Source of the DNA: an uncultured Burkholderiales bacterium
Lineage (GTDB): Bacteria; Pseudomonadota; Gammaproteobacteria; Burkholderiales; Burkholderiaceae_C
Assembly: GCA_903871545.1 (NCBI GenBank)
Contig: CAIQHG010000088.1
Location: forward strand, 1 to 64,000
Reading direction: 5' to 3'
DNA length: 64,000 nucleotides
The notes beneath the pieces are model-generated. The model saw nothing but the letters and a program-made list of their open reading frames with translations. It was not told the DNA's origin and ran no database searches. A program made the position numbers and the translations under genes. Positions 40,192-49,901 of the stretch are shown in pieces; within the stretch, counting starts at the first letter, position 1; the number at the start of each line of letters is the position of its first letter.

Positions 40192-41055
40192 TCAATGCGC
40201 GTCATGCGCTTGACCGACATACACTAAAGTCAACATCATGAAAATGAATGCCTGTAGTGTGATGATCAAAATATGAAAAATTGCCCATATTGTGCCTGCA
40301 ATTATCTGCCCGACCGGCAGCAAAATACCCGACAAAGAGGCACCGGCCGCCCCGCCCATTAGGGCTATCAGCATAAAAACCAGTTCACCTGCGTACATAT
40401 TTCCAAATAACCGCATGCCGTGAGATACTGTTTTGGCAGCAAATTCAATCATTTGCATTACAAAATTAATTGGCCACAAAATAGGATGGGACCCGAAAGG
40501 CGCGGTAAAAAGTTCGCGCAACCAACCCCCAAGGCCTTTTATTTTGATGTTATAAAAAACACAAACAAACAGCACCGAAGTGGATAGCCCAAGCGTTGTT
40601 GATAAATCAGCCGTAGGAACCACCCTTAAAAATGCGTGGTGAGCACTCTCGCCTGAAAGCTCGAAGAAATATCCCCAAATGACTGGCAAAAAATCAACAG
40701 GCAATAAATCCATGGCATTCATCAGGAAAATCCAAACAAATACAGTTAATGCCAACGGGGCCACCAATGCACGACTTCTTTCGTTGTGAATAATAGCTTT
40801 AGACTGGTTATCAACAAGTTCAAACAATATCTCAACGGCCGCCTGGAAGCGATTAGGGACGCCAGGAGTAACTTTTCTGGCAGCCGACCACAACAAAAGT
40901 GCACCTGCTAATCCCAGGACTACAGCCCAGAAAACAGAATCTAGGTTGTAAACGGAAAAGTCAATAATGCCCGACATCGGCTTGTTTTGCAGATGAGTTA
41001 AATGGTGACCAATGTATTCACCGGCTGTAGGAGCGCTCTCGACTGACATATCCAT
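40192..41055 (-). CDS. atpB: F1F0 ATP synthase a subunit
   Basis: The proton-channel subunit, 287 residues with several membrane segments. The essential arginine is in SHGMRLFGNMYAGELVF, and the C-terminal helix has LQAFIFMMLTLVYVGQAHD. Residues LVPLALTVFVWIFLMNAMDL-like (APLALTVFVWIFLMNAMDLL) mark the first conserved block. It precedes atpE by 55 bp. Confidence 0.97.
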   Translation of the reverse strand: MDMSVESAPTAGEYIGHHLTHLQNKPMSGIIDFSVYNLDSVFWAVVLGLAGALLLWSAARKVTPGVPNRFQAAVEILFELVDNQSKAIIHNERSRALVAPLALTVFVWIFLMNAMDLLPVDFLPVIWGYFFELSGESAHHAFLRVVPTADLSTTLGLSTSVLFVCVFYNIKIKGLGGWLRELFTAPFGSHPILWPINFVMQMIEFAAKTVSHGMRLFGNMYAGELVFMLIALMGGAAGASLSGILLPVGQIIAGTIWAIFHILIITLQAFIFMMLTLVYVGQAHDAH

Positions 41056-41070
41056 TCTTTAATAAATTAA

Positions 41071-41589
41071 TTACATTGATTTATGCGGCCGGGGAATTCG
41101 TAAATGACGCCACACCACCAAAACCCAAAACCCTTTAAAAGTCAAAATCAAGCCCATTAAAAGACCTGGCCAACTTAAATCCTCACCCAACCACCGAGGA
41201 GCCAACATAAGCATCACAACAGACATTGCAATCTTTGCAGACTCCCAAACAAAAAACTTCGCCACAGACAAACCGATATTGCCTTGCCCAAATTTTGAGA
41301 TTATGCCCCTGACACAAACTGCGCCTGGCAATATCACAACTAAAGCCCCATAAAGACAAGAGACTGTTAAGCCCTTTTGTCCCGCGAAAAACTCACAAAC
41401 TAATGCCAGAGCTACCAAAAACAGCCCAATGGTCAACTGAGCAACCACAAGACTCCAGATACCCATTTGAGGATTTAACTTGCGCCATTTTTGAGCCTCT
41501 TGGGCACTAAGCGCAGGGAAAACCTCATTAGCCTCTTCCTCACTCCAACTAATGGGCTCGAAGCAGGACTTGGGTATTTCGTTTGCCAT
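41071..41589 (-). CDS. atpI: ATP synthase subunit I
   Basis: AtpI is a small membrane protein that assists c-ring assembly. The 172-residue protein has an acidic N-terminus and four hydrophobic segments (about residues 45-65, 72-92, 110-130, 135-155). Identity is from position at the head of the operon and this topology; the sequence itself is poorly conserved. ATG 41589 gives GGA about ten bases upstream and is preferred over ATG 41595. Confidence 0.82.
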   Translation of the reverse strand: MANEIPKSCFEPISWSEEEANEVFPALSAQEAQKWRKLNPQMGIWSLVVAQLTIGLFLVALALVCEFFAGQKGLTVSCLYGALVVILPGAVCVRGIISKFGQGNIGLSVAKFFVWESAKIAMSVVMLMLAPRWLGEDLSWPGLLMGLILTFKGFWVLVVWRHLRIPRPHKSM

Positions 41590-41638
41590 ACACATTGATC
41601 CGACTACGCGGACTATTTATCCATCAGCAAAGCCTAGC

Positions 41639-41644
41639 ATTATA
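41639..41644 (-). promoter_or_regulatory. -10 element of the atp operon promoter
   Basis: On the minus strand TATAAT lies about 50 bases before atpI, with a weak -35 (TGCAAA-like) about 18 bp upstream. It is the best promoter candidate for the nine-gene operon. Confidence 0.45.
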
Positions 41645-41740
41645 AAGCATATCTCGGCCACGTTTGCAGATATATTAAATTCTCCCGATCAATCATAAAT
41701 TATTAGGGCCATTTGTCATTTGTAATCCTTATCTATGACA

Positions 41741-41768
41741 TTGATATCATTAAGTAAATATTTACAAA
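41741..41768 (+). promoter_or_regulatory. Promoter candidate for dat-ybeD-lipB-lipA
   Basis: TTGATA (41741-41746) and TACAAA (41763-41768) are 16 bp apart; the ATG at 41787 follows after a very short leader. Confidence 0.4.
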
Positions 41769-41786
41769 AAGTCGGATAATTAGGCC

Positions 41787-42740
41787 ATGACTTCTAATTT
41801 TGCATTCGAACAACCCTTTCTCCCCTCATCAATCTGCTATTTAAATGGACATTTTTGCCCTCTTAATGAGGCAAAAATCAGCGTCCTAGATAGGGGATTT
41901 ATTTTTGGCGACGGTGTTTACGAAGTCGTCCCTATCTATTTTGGAAAGCCCTTTAGGTTTGAGCATCATATGCGAAGGCTAGCTGGGTCATTAAAAGAGT
42001 TGAGGATTCTTAACCCTTTTTCTAATCAAGAATGGCTTGAAATCATACAAGAATTGGTTTTGCGTTTTGCGAAGAGTCATTGCCAAGAGCTTCATCAAAC
42101 CAATCAAGTTGTTTACCTACAAATTAGCCGAGGCGTTGCGCCGCGCGACCACATAATGACTCAAGGCGCAAGTCCAACAGTCTTCATGATGACTAACCCA
42201 TTTAAGTCTGTGCCTATGCAATCGCGTCAAAACGGGGTTTGCTGTGTGAGCGCTCAAGATTTTAGATGGGAAAAAGCCCACATTAAAACGACCAGTCTCT
42301 TAGGCTCTGTTCTCTCCAGACAAATCAGTGCAGATCTTGATGCGGCGGAGACTATTATGTTTAGGGGGGATCATTTAAGTGAGGGGTCCTCAAGCAATGT
42401 TTGGATCGTTAAGGATGGAGTCTTATGCGCCCCACCCAAAGATAACTTAGTTTTGGAGGGAATCCGATACGGTTTAATTGAGGAGATATGCGAGGATATA
42501 AATATCCCATTTGTGATGCGCAAAATCTCGCGCGATGAGGTCTTTAATGCTGATGAGGTGCTCCTATCCTCGGCCACCAAAGAGGTTGTTGCAGTTGCGA
42601 AGATAGACGAGAAATTGGTGGGCGAACATACCTCACATTCAGGTCAACCTGGCCCCATTTATCATCTAATTTATAAGTCCTATCAGTCTAATATTGAGCG
42701 TGTTTGTAACTCACAGACCACCAACAAATCCAACTTTTAG
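41787..42740 (+). CDS. dat: D-amino-acid aminotransferase (class IV)
   Basis: A 317-residue fold-type IV PLP transaminase. VLDRGFIFGDGVYEVVPIYFG and RFEHHMRRLAGSLKEL open the protein; the PLP lysine is in HIKTTSLLGSVLSRQ; FRGDHLSEGSSSNVWIV and LSSATKEVVAVAKID complete the cofactor site. It probably makes D-amino acids such as D-glutamate or D-alanine from keto acids. The order dat-ybeD-lipB-lipA is standard for betaproteobacteria. The C-terminal tail is a little long and polar. Confidence 0.93.
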   Translation: MTSNFAFEQPFLPSSICYLNGHFCPLNEAKISVLDRGFIFGDGVYEVVPIYFGKPFRFEHHMRRLAGSLKELRILNPFSNQEWLEIIQELVLRFAKSHCQELHQTNQVVYLQISRGVAPRDHIMTQGASPTVFMMTNPFKSVPMQSRQNGVCCVSAQDFRWEKAHIKTTSLLGSVLSRQISADLDAAETIMFRGDHLSEGSSSNVWIVKDGVLCAPPKDNLVLEGIRYGLIEEICEDINIPFVMRKISRDEVFNADEVLLSSATKEVVAVAKIDEKLVGEHTSHSGQPGPIYHLIYKSYQSNIERVCNSQTTNKSNF

Positions 42741-42757
42741 TTTGCAAGCTACATATC

Positions 42758-43066
42758 ATGCCCATTCAACCCAAGCAGACTAAAGAAGGTAAAGCACAAG
42801 CCCAAACACAAGAGTCTTTAATTGAGTATCCTAGCATTTTCCCAATCAAAGTCATGGGTAAAAATGTGGAGGGGTTTTTAGAGGCAATAACGCATATTGC
42901 TCACTCATTTGACCCCTCTTTTGATCCTTCAACGATAGAGCTTCGACCCAGTTCAAGCGCACATTATTTGGGTATCACACTCAACATCAATGCCACAAGT
43001 CGGGAGCAGTTGGACGAGCTTTACAGGACCCTCTCTACTCACCCTATGGTCAAAGTTGTTCTTTGA
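42758..43066 (+). CDS. ybeD: YbeD-family (DUF493) protein
   Basis: A 102-residue protein with an ACT-like fold: YPSIFPIKVMGKNVEGFLEA, then SSSAHYLGITLNINATSREQ and LYRTLSTHPMVKVVL. YbeD sits beside lipB in many proteobacteria and is thought to be a small allosteric or regulatory protein. Its TGA stop shares one base with the lipB ATG (TGATG), so translation is coupled. Confidence 0.93.
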   Translation: MPIQPKQTKEGKAQAQTQESLIEYPSIFPIKVMGKNVEGFLEAITHIAHSFDPSFDPSTIELRPSSSAHYLGITLNINATSREQLDELYRTLSTHPMVKVVL

Positions 43067-43749
43067 TGAAAGTCAAATGGCTTGGGACTGTGGATTACAT
43101 CAGCACTTATGCTGAAATGAAAGAATTCACGAATTCTAGAACTGAATCTACTCTTGATGAAATCTGGATGTGTGAACATTACCCCACTTTCACCCAAGGA
43201 CTGGCAGGAAAAGCAGAGCATATATTAGAGTTAGCCCATATCCCCATTGTTCAAACTGATAGGGGAGGGCAAATTACTTTTCACAGTCCGGGTCAAATTG
43301 TTGCCTATCCTCTAATAGATTTAAAAAGACTTGGGATCTTTGTCAAAGAATATGTTTACAGGTTGGAGGAGTCGATTCTAAAAACATTACTGCACTTTCA
43401 TATCACCGGCCACCGAGTTATTGGCGCTCCAGGGATTTATATCAATTTAGGGTCGCCAACAGGCCATGAAATACTAAAGTTACAACCTTATACCGTAAAA
43501 ACCTCTCCTGACACCGCATTCAATGGACTAGGTAAAATAGCGGCACTTGGGATAAAAGTTAGCCGCAATAAAACCTATCACGGCTTATCCCTTAATGTCC
43601 AAATGGACTTGAAACCATTTGAGCTAATCAATCCGTGCGGTTATTTTGGTCTTAACACAGTGGATCTTTGGACCATTGGTGTTCGCGCTGATATTAAAGA
43701 AGTGGCTTCAGTTCTTTCAAAGAAACTGAGCATTTATCTCTCAAAGTAG
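43066..43749 (+). CDS. lipB: Lipoyl(octanoyl) transferase
   Basis: LipB moves octanoate from acyl-carrier protein to lipoyl domains. The 227-residue enzyme has DRGGQITFHSPGQIVAYPLI, the catalytic Lys in GLGKIAALGIKVSRNKTYHG (K157) and the acyl-accepting Cys in NPCGYFGL (C191). Family GGQ-T-Y-H-GPGQ reads TFHSPGQ here, a mild variation, and the loop before the catalytic lysine (GSPTGHEILKLQPYTVKTSP) is longer than usual. Confidence 0.94.
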   Translation: MKVKWLGTVDYISTYAEMKEFTNSRTESTLDEIWMCEHYPTFTQGLAGKAEHILELAHIPIVQTDRGGQITFHSPGQIVAYPLIDLKRLGIFVKEYVYRLEESILKTLLHFHITGHRVIGAPGIYINLGSPTGHEILKLQPYTVKTSPDTAFNGLGKIAALGIKVSRNKTYHGLSLNVQMDLKPFELINPCGYFGLNTVDLWTIGVRADIKEVASVLSKKLSIYLSK

Positions 43750-43807
43750 TGATGCTATTTTTTAGAAACTTCCCGATTTTTGACATTGCCCTTAATTTAA
43801 AGTTCTT

Positions 43808-44815
43808 ATGATCAATCAAGAAAAAACGCCCGCTGCATCAAATACAAATAGGGAAGAAGAAAAAGTATATTTTTATGACCCCTTGGTCAAGCAAAAAGCA
43901 GGCGCAAAACTTTCAAGAATACCCATTAAAGTTCAACAAGGTACAGAAATACTAAAAAAGCCAGACTGGATTCGCGTTAAAGCCGCGTCAACTAACACTC
44001 GTTTTTATGAAATCAAAGATATTCTCAGGAAAAACAGCTTAGTAACCGTGTGCGAGGAAGCGTCTTGCCCCAACATCGGAGAATGTTTCGGTAACGGCAC
44101 GGCCACTTTTATGATCATGGGTGATAAGTGCACCCGAAGGTGCCCATTTTGCGATGTAGGCCACGGAAGGCCAGATCCTCTAAACCCAGAGGAGCCCATT
44201 AATTTGGGCAGAACTATTCAACAACTCAAGCTCAACTATGTTGTCATTACAAGTGTGGATAGAGATGATTTAAGGGACGGTGGAGCAAATCACTTTGTCT
44301 CCTGCATTGAAAGGGTCAGAGAGCTCTCGCCTTCGACTCAAATTGAAATTTTGGTGCCCGACTTTAGAGGTCGAGATGACCGGGCACTGGAGATCTTAAA
44401 ACAGTCACCACCAGATGTTATGAATCACAATATAGAGACTGTTCCTCGTTTGTACAAACAAGCCAGGCCTGGAAGTGACTATGCATTTAGCCTCAAATTA
44501 CTTCAAAAGTTTAAATCACTTTTCCCGCAAATACCAACTAAAAGTGGCCTGATGGTAGGGCTTGGCGAGACAGACGAAGAAATACTGCAAGTCATGCATG
44601 ATATGAGAGAGCATCAAATCGATATGCTCACTATTGGTCAGTATCTTGCCCCTAGTACTAGCCACCTGCCCGTATTGCGCTATGTTCACCCAGATACCTT
44701 TAAGATGCTTGAGACAAAGGCATATGAAATGGGTTTTAAACACGCCGCCGTTGGAGCTATGGTTAGATCAAGCTATCACGCAGATCAACAAGCGCACCTT
44801 GCAAAAAGCTATTAA
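43808..44815 (+). CDS. lipA: Lipoyl synthase
   Basis: Radical-SAM enzyme that inserts two sulfurs into octanoyl groups. Radical-SAM cluster C108, C112, C115 (CTRRCPFC) and auxiliary cluster C82, C87, C93 ([12 protein letters not shown]) are both complete, as are [18 protein letters not shown] and [15 protein letters not shown]. The C-terminal [10 protein letters not shown] contains the conserved RSSYHA serine motif. 335 residues. It ends 7 bp from the convergent indolepyruvate oxidoreductase. Confidence 0.97.
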   Translation: MINQEKTPAASNTNREEEKVYFYDPLVKQKAGAKLSRIPIKVQQGTEILKKPDWIRVKAASTNTRFYEIKDILRKNSLVTVCEEASCPNIGECFGNGTATFMIMGDKCTRRCPFCDVGHGRPDPLNPEEPINLGRTIQQLKLNYVVITSVDRDDLRDGGANHFVSCIERVRELSPSTQIEILVPDFRGRDDRALEILKQSPPDVMNHNIETVPRLYKQARPGSDYAFSLKLLQKFKSLFPQIPTKSGLMVGLGETDEEILQVMHDMREHQIDMLTIGQYLAPSTSHLPVLRYVHPDTFKMLETKAYEMGFKHAAVGAMVRSSYHADQQAHLAKSY

Positions 44816-44822
44816 ACGTACC

Positions 44823-47800
44823 TTACGCTTTAAACTCCTCAATTAACTTGCCCCAACGTTCCTCAGCAAGCTCAATACTGCGCTCTTTTACGTGCCCGAA
44901 CCCTTTAATAGACTCTGGAACGTTTGCAATTTGAAGAGCTAATTCTAATTTTCCAGGATTCTTTGCATCCATTAACTCTTTTATCATTGCTTTGTAGGTT
45001 GTAATTAATTCGCGCTCCTTCTTTCGTTCATTGGTTTTACCAAAAAGGTCAAGCGGAGTTGCTCGAAGAAACTTTAACGGTGCGAGCAAGCAAAATAAAG
45101 TATGAGTCATCGGTCCCATTTTTTGCTTAATCAATTCGCCTTTTTCGTTTTTCTTTGCCAACAGGGGTGGGGCTAAGTGATAGTTGATTGTGTAATCCCC
45201 TTCAAACATTTCTTTAATTCTTGCATTAAAGTTAGTTTGCGTATGAAGTCTTGCAACCTCGTACTCGTCCTTGTACGCCATTAATTTGTAAAGGTTTTTA
45301 GCAACAACAAGTCCAATTTTTTCACCTAACTTCGCGTGTACATCTTCTACAAACTGTTTATATGAGTCTGCGTACGCTTTGTTTTGATAGTTGATCAACT
45401 TTGTCGAGCGGTTTTCTACAACAAAGGAAAATTTTTGTTTTTGTACAAAAGAAATTGTTTGATAGGCCTCTTTTTGCGAATCACCCGGGTTCTCACCCTC
45501 AGTTGAATATAGTCTTCCAATTTCGAACGCAGATTTATTTTTTTCAACAGATACTGCGTTTAACTCTATTGCCCTTAATATCGACTCCCTTCTAAGGGGT
45601 ATCCAGCCCCTTTGCCAAGCAAAGCCCAATACCAGTGGGTTCACATAGATACTATCCCCTAGCTCTTTAACGGCAATAGCATAAGCATCAAAATTTCCAA
45701 AATCGGCTTCGCGTCCTCCAAGTGCTGACAATAAGTCTTCTTTGCACTTATCACTTGGGTCCGTCCACTCTCTGTCTTTAACAAATTGCGCCGTGGGGGA
45801 GCTGTGGCGATTAAGAACAACTTTAGTTCTTCCTGTTGCTATTTTTAAAATCGTCTCCTTGCTGGTTCCAACAATCGGATCACAAGCCATTACAAGATCT
45901 GCGCAGACTGTAGATACTCTTGTCGTGCGAATATCTTTTTGCTCGTTTGCAATAATCACATGACTCCAGGTAGCCCCGCCTTTTTGAGCCAATCCTGCAG
46001 AGTCTTGGGTCACAATACCCAAACCCTCAATATGAGCTGCGTAACCAAGTAGCTGTCCAATCGTAATTACTCCCGTTCCCCCCACACCAGCAACTATGAT
46101 GCCATAGCCTGCGCCGTATTGTTTCAAGTCGATACGAATAGGCTCAGGCAATTCATTTTGTAAATTATTCTTTATTAGTCCTCCATTCCCATTTGAAGTC
46201 CCCGCTTTTTTAGACTTTAGACTGCCCCCCTCAATGGTTACAAAGCTGGGACAAAAACCCTTTAAGCAACTGAGGTCTTTGTTACATGAACTTTGGTTGA
46301 TCGTTCGTTTGCGACCTAACTCTGTCTCTAAGGGCTCAACGCTAATGCAATTACTTGCTAAACCGCAGTCACCGCATCCTTCGCACACCTCTTCGTTGAT
46401 CATGACTCGCACGGCAGGATCAACCATCGTTCCCCGCTTCCTACGCCTGCGCTTTTCGGTTGCACAGGTCTGATCGTAAATAATGACGGTTGTACCGTTG
46501 ATCTCTCTAAACTCTCTTTGTATACGGTCCAATTCATCTCGGTGCTTAACTTGAACGCCAAGCGGCAACTCTTTTGCATCTTCATATTTTTCAGGCAGGT
46601 CCGTCACAATCGTTACTTTTTTCACGCCCTCGGCCTTCATACTTTGTGCAATTTGAATCACTGTATGTCCCTCAGAACGCTCCCCTATGGGCTGTCCACC
46701 TGTCATTGCTACGGCGTCGTTATATAGTATTTTGTAGGTGATGTTCACTCCTGCTGCAACGCTTTGTCTAATGGCCATGATGCCACTGTGAAAATATGTC
46801 CCGTCTCCAATATTGGCAAATACATGCTTTTCAGTGACAAATGGTTGTTGTCCAATCCAAGGCGTACCCTCTCCCCCCATTTGTGTAAAGCCTGAGGTTT
46901 GACGATCCATCCATAAAGCCATAAAGTGACATCCGATACCTGCCATGGCTCTTGACCCCTCCGGCACTACGGTGCTTGTGTTGTGAGGGCAGCCAGAGCA
47001 AAACCAAGGCTGCCTCTCCGTTGTAAGCTCTAACGTGTTCATCGACAGTTCTTTTTGATCAAGTTGATTTAAATGCAGATCCATTCTTGATTGAGTCAAA
47101 GCGTCGATCCCCAATACTCTGAGTCTTTTGGCAATTGCGCGAGAGATAAGTGAGGGATTTAGATCTGCACTTGCTCTTAGCAAAGGGGGTTGCTGAGTCG
47201 AATATGCAGACCACTGGCCTTGGGATTTGTGTTCCAAAGCATCTAAATCAAATTTGCCTAAAATTTGAGGACGTTTTGAGTCAGGCCAACTGTAGAGCTC
47301 ATCTTTTAACTGGGTCTCTATGAGTGAGCGTTTTTCCTCTACAACTAAGATCTCTTTGAGACCGGTTGCAAACTCTTTTAATCCATAGGGCTCAAGCGGC
47401 CAACTCACATTCACCTTGTGTAATCGAATTCCCAAGTTTTTGCATACGTCATCACTCAGCCCGAGTTCCGAGAGGGCTTGCCGCGTATCGTTATATGCTT
47501 TTCCACTTGCAATAATGCCCAATCGATCTTGCGGGCCTTGTAAGACATTAAAATTAAGTTTATTTTCTCTAATGTAGGCCAGGGCTGCTGACCATTTATA
47601 ACTAAAGAGTCTTGCCTCCTGACTGAGCGCGTCATCTGGCCAACGTATCGCCAACCCCCCCAAGGGCAAGGACAACTCAGGTCTTATGATCTTTACTCGC
47701 TGTGGATCGACTGTGGCCGTTGCACTGGACTCTACAATTTCTTGTATTGTTTTCATCCCTGACCAAAGCCCACAGAAGCGACTTAGCTCAAACGCGTGTA

Positions 47801-48386
47801 CTCCTAAATCCAAAATGTCTTGTACGCTTGCGGGGAAAAATACCGGCATAGCACAAGCAATGAATATTTGATCGCTTTGATGAGCGGCTGTACTGCTCTT
47901 TGCAATGTGATCATCTCCAGCCACCGCAATTACCCCTCCCCAGCGGGTAGTACCAGCCATATTTGCATGTTTAAAAACATCCGCGCACCGGTCAACGCCG
48001 GGGCCTTTGCCGTACCAAATCCCGAAAACCCCATCATATTTGTGAGCATTAGGAGGTGAAAATCCAAGCTGCTGGGTGCCCCAGATTGCTGTTGCCGCTA
48101 ACTCTTCGTTGACACCTGGCTGAAAGGTGATATGTTCTTTTGCAAGATACTCTTTTGCTTTCCAAAGGGATTGATCGTACCCACCCAAAGGCGATCCACG
48201 GTAGCCGCTTATGAGTCCGGCCGTATTTTTACCTTCTAATGAATCACGTTGCCTTTGAAGCATGGGTAATCTAACGAGGGCTTGCACACCGCTCATAAAC
48301 GCTTTGCCGCTTTCTAATGTGTATTTATCGTCTAATCCCACATCTTGAAGGGCTTTAATCAAGTACTCTGGCAAAGGAGCGTTCAT
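44823..48386 (-). CDS. Fused indolepyruvate:ferredoxin oxidoreductase
   Basis: A 1187-residue single-chain enzyme that oxidatively decarboxylates aryl- or branched 2-oxo acids to acyl-CoA. Order: pyrimidine-binding (IorA-like) domain with GYRGSPLGGYDQSLWKAK near residue 60; TPP domain with CSGCPHNTSTVVPEG, GIGCHFMALWMDR and GDGTYFHSGIMAIRQS (about 450-560); a 4Fe-4S domain with CEGCGDCGLASNC and CLKGFCP (about 660-710); then the gamma domain VAGVGGTGVITIGQLLGYAA (about 755-950) and a C-terminal helical domain (DUF6537-like). The architecture is standard for Burkholderiales. It likely serves aromatic or branched amino-acid catabolism. Confidence 0.93.
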   Translation of the reverse strand: MNAPLPEYLIKALQDVGLDDKYTLESGKAFMSGVQALVRLPMLQRQRDSLEGKNTAGLISGYRGSPLGGYDQSLWKAKEYLAKEHITFQPGVNEELAATAIWGTQQLGFSPPNAHKYDGVFGIWYGKGPGVDRCADVFKHANMAGTTRWGGVIAVAGDDHIAKSSTAAHQSDQIFIACAMPVFFPASVQDILDLGVHAFELSRFCGLWSGMKTIQEIVESSATATVDPQRVKIIRPELSLPLGGLAIRWPDDALSQEARLFSYKWSAALAYIRENKLNFNVLQGPQDRLGIIASGKAYNDTRQALSELGLSDDVCKNLGIRLHKVNVSWPLEPYGLKEFATGLKEILVVEEKRSLIETQLKDELYSWPDSKRPQILGKFDLDALEHKSQGQWSAYSTQQPPLLRASADLNPSLISRAIAKRLRVLGIDALTQSRMDLHLNQLDQKELSMNTLELTTERQPWFCSGCPHNTSTVVPEGSRAMAGIGCHFMALWMDRQTSGFTQMGGEGTPWIGQQPFVTEKHVFANIGDGTYFHSGIMAIRQSVAAGVNITYKILYNDAVAMTGGQPIGERSEGHTVIQIAQSMKAEGVKKVTIVTDLPEKYEDAKELPLGVQVKHRDELDRIQREFREINGTTVIIYDQTCATEKRRRRKRGTMVDPAVRVMINEEVCEGCGDCGLASNCISVEPLETELGRKRTINQSSCNKDLSCLKGFCPSFVTIEGGSLKSKKAGTSNGNGGLIKNNLQNELPEPIRIDLKQYGAGYGIIVAGVGGTGVITIGQLLGYAAHIEGLGIVTQDSAGLAQKGGATWSHVIIANEQKDIRTTRVSTVCADLVMACDPIVGTSKETILKIATGRTKVVLNRHSSPTAQFVKDREWTDPSDKCKEDLLSALGGREADFGNFDAYAIAVKELGDSIYVNPLVLGFAWQRGWIPLRRESILRAIELNAVSVEKNKSAFEIGRLYSTEGENPGDSQKEAYQTISFVQKQKFSFVVENRSTKLINYQNKAYADSYKQFVEDVHAKLGEKIGLVVAKNLYKLMAYKDEYEVARLHTQTNFNARIKEMFEGDYTINYHLAPPLLAKKNEKGELIKQKMGPMTHTLFCLLAPLKFLRATPLDLFGKTNERKKERELITTYKAMIKELMDAKNPGKLELALQIANVPESIKGFGHVKERSIELAEERWGKLIEEFKA

Positions 48387-48478
48387 GGTGGATCATCCAA
48401 AAGGAAGGGTTAAGGTTAAGCGACACATTTTAAGAACACAAAGTGTAAGGTTAAATTTCAACAAAGTCTTGGATGTAA

Positions 48479-49750
48479 CTACCTAGGCAAAAGGGCCCAC
48501 ATGTTTAGGTTTTGTTTCAATCTTCCTGCTATCTCTCCGGCCTCAAATCCTGTGCCCACAAAATAATCGGCTCGTGTGGGACCCACTATTGCGACTCCTG
48601 TGTCTTGGGCAAGAACTAGTTTTTTCAGTTGCAGAGTGGGCCCATCCGAAAAAAGCCAAAGAGGCGTTCCGTAGGGAATTTGCCTTGGATCGACTGCTAC
48701 CGATCTGCCCGGCGTTAAGGGAACTCCTTGCGCGCCTTTGGGCCCTATATTAGGATCCTTTAAGGGCTCCTCTTTAAAAAAAATATACCTTGGATTTGAC
48801 CAAATCAGCTCATTTAGCCTTCCTGGATTTTTATTAACCCACGATTTTATGCCCGGCCAAGATGCGTCTGTAATCTCTCCCCTATCGAGTAAGTACTTTC
48901 CAACGCTTTGATAGCCGTGCTCGTTTGAGGCGGCGTACACGACCTTGATCCATTGGCGAGTACCATCTGCCTCAAGCACATTTAATCTTCCAGAGCCTTG
49001 AATCTGCAAAATCAGTAAATCCAAGGGGTCTGACATCCAAACGATTTCACGTCTGCGTAACAATTTTTGAACAGTTGGGGAACTATCTATCTCTTGTCGG
49101 GTGTACCACTTTGAGTTACTTGCCCTAAGACTCATGATCTCATCTAGCGGGGCGTATAAGGGGATCTCAAATCCGGTTTTTTTAATTCTAGACGCACTAA
49201 ATGTGGGCTCGTAGTAGCCAGTTAAAAGACCCGAAACATCACCTCCAGCGTTAGTAATTTTGTAAGGTTGCAAGTGACTCATCAAGAAAAACCTCTTGTC
49301 TAACTCATCCGAGGCATTTAGAAGTTTTAGCTTTGAACATAAGTTTCCTACGTCCGCAAAGGCCTGCTCACAGCTTGACAAGAATGCGTGCCAAACTTGG
49401 GGCATTGATTCCTCTGCCCAACCGGGCAGATCGTCCCAAGACACTGGGCTCCAACGGGCTTTCATGTCCGCTAGTCCAACTGCGTTCGAACGTGTCAAGT
49501 CAAAAGAGGATGAGTCCCTGCGAGTTGGCCCTTGGTCGTAGTTTATTATCTGGGGCAATACATTTGTGGGGGGGGAACTTTGCGTTGTCGCATTGCCGCT
49601 TACTAGAGGATTGTTGACATCAGTTTGAGGTTGAAGTGATCCGCATGAGCTTAAAACAAATTGAAGCGTTAAAATAAAAGCAAAGTACCCTATGAGCTTA
49701 CTTTGTTGAAGGTGCTGCGTCAATTGGCTTAAACTTTTTAAAACGTACAT
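48479..49750 (-). CDS. mltA: Membrane-bound lytic murein transglycosylase A
   Basis: MltA cleaves peptidoglycan with 1,6-anhydro product. From ATG 49750 it has a lipoprotein signal with lipobox LSSC (near residue 36), then the MltA domain (GLLTGYYEPTFSASRIKKT, LLILQIQGSGRLNVLEADGT) and the 3D domain at the C-terminus (KLVLAQDTGVAIVGPTRADYF, GTGFEAGEIAGRL) containing the catalytic Asp. The frame continues to 49834, but that extension overlaps a short ORF on the other strand with a good ribosome site. About 423 residues, longer than E. coli MltA because of a linker after the lipobox. Confidence 0.92.
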   Translation of the reverse strand: MYVLKSLSQLTQHLQQSKLIGYFAFILTLQFVLSSCGSLQPQTDVNNPLVSGNATTQSSPPTNVLPQIINYDQGPTRRDSSSFDLTRSNAVGLADMKARWSPVSWDDLPGWAEESMPQVWHAFLSSCEQAFADVGNLCSKLKLLNASDELDKRFFLMSHLQPYKITNAGGDVSGLLTGYYEPTFSASRIKKTGFEIPLYAPLDEIMSLRASNSKWYTRQEIDSSPTVQKLLRRREIVWMSDPLDLLILQIQGSGRLNVLEADGTRQWIKVVYAASNEHGYQSVGKYLLDRGEITDASWPGIKSWVNKNPGRLNELIWSNPRYIFFKEEPLKDPNIGPKGAQGVPLTPGRSVAVDPRQIPYGTPLWLFSDGPTLQLKKLVLAQDTGVAIVGPTRADYFVGTGFEAGEIAGRLKQNLNMWALLPR

Positions 49751-49775
49751 GTATTTAATTCTTTTAGAGGCTTTT

Positions 49776-49895
49776 ATGGCCGGTCTCATTTTGGTTGCAA
49801 TAGTGTGGTGGACTATGTTTACGGGGCGACCCAAAAGCTTAGAGCCTCAAGAGAGCCCATCAACAGACACACAAGAAAAGAACTCTAAATCCTGA
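49776..49895 (+). CDS. Small single-pass membrane protein, 39 residues
   Basis: ATG 49776 follows AGAGG by five bases, one of the better ribosome sites in the window. The product begins MAGLILVAIVWWTMFTG, a hydrophobic segment, then has a hydrophilic tail RPKSLEPQESPSTDTQEK ending at TGA 49895. The arrangement fits an inserted small membrane protein. It diverges from mltA with only 25 bp between starts and converges with the nitrilase gene. No family is recognised. Against it: its promoter would have to lie inside the 5' part of mltA. Confidence 0.4.
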   Translation: MAGLILVAIVWWTMFTGRPKSLEPQESPSTDTQEKNSKS

Positions 49896-49901
49896 ATAGA
49901 A

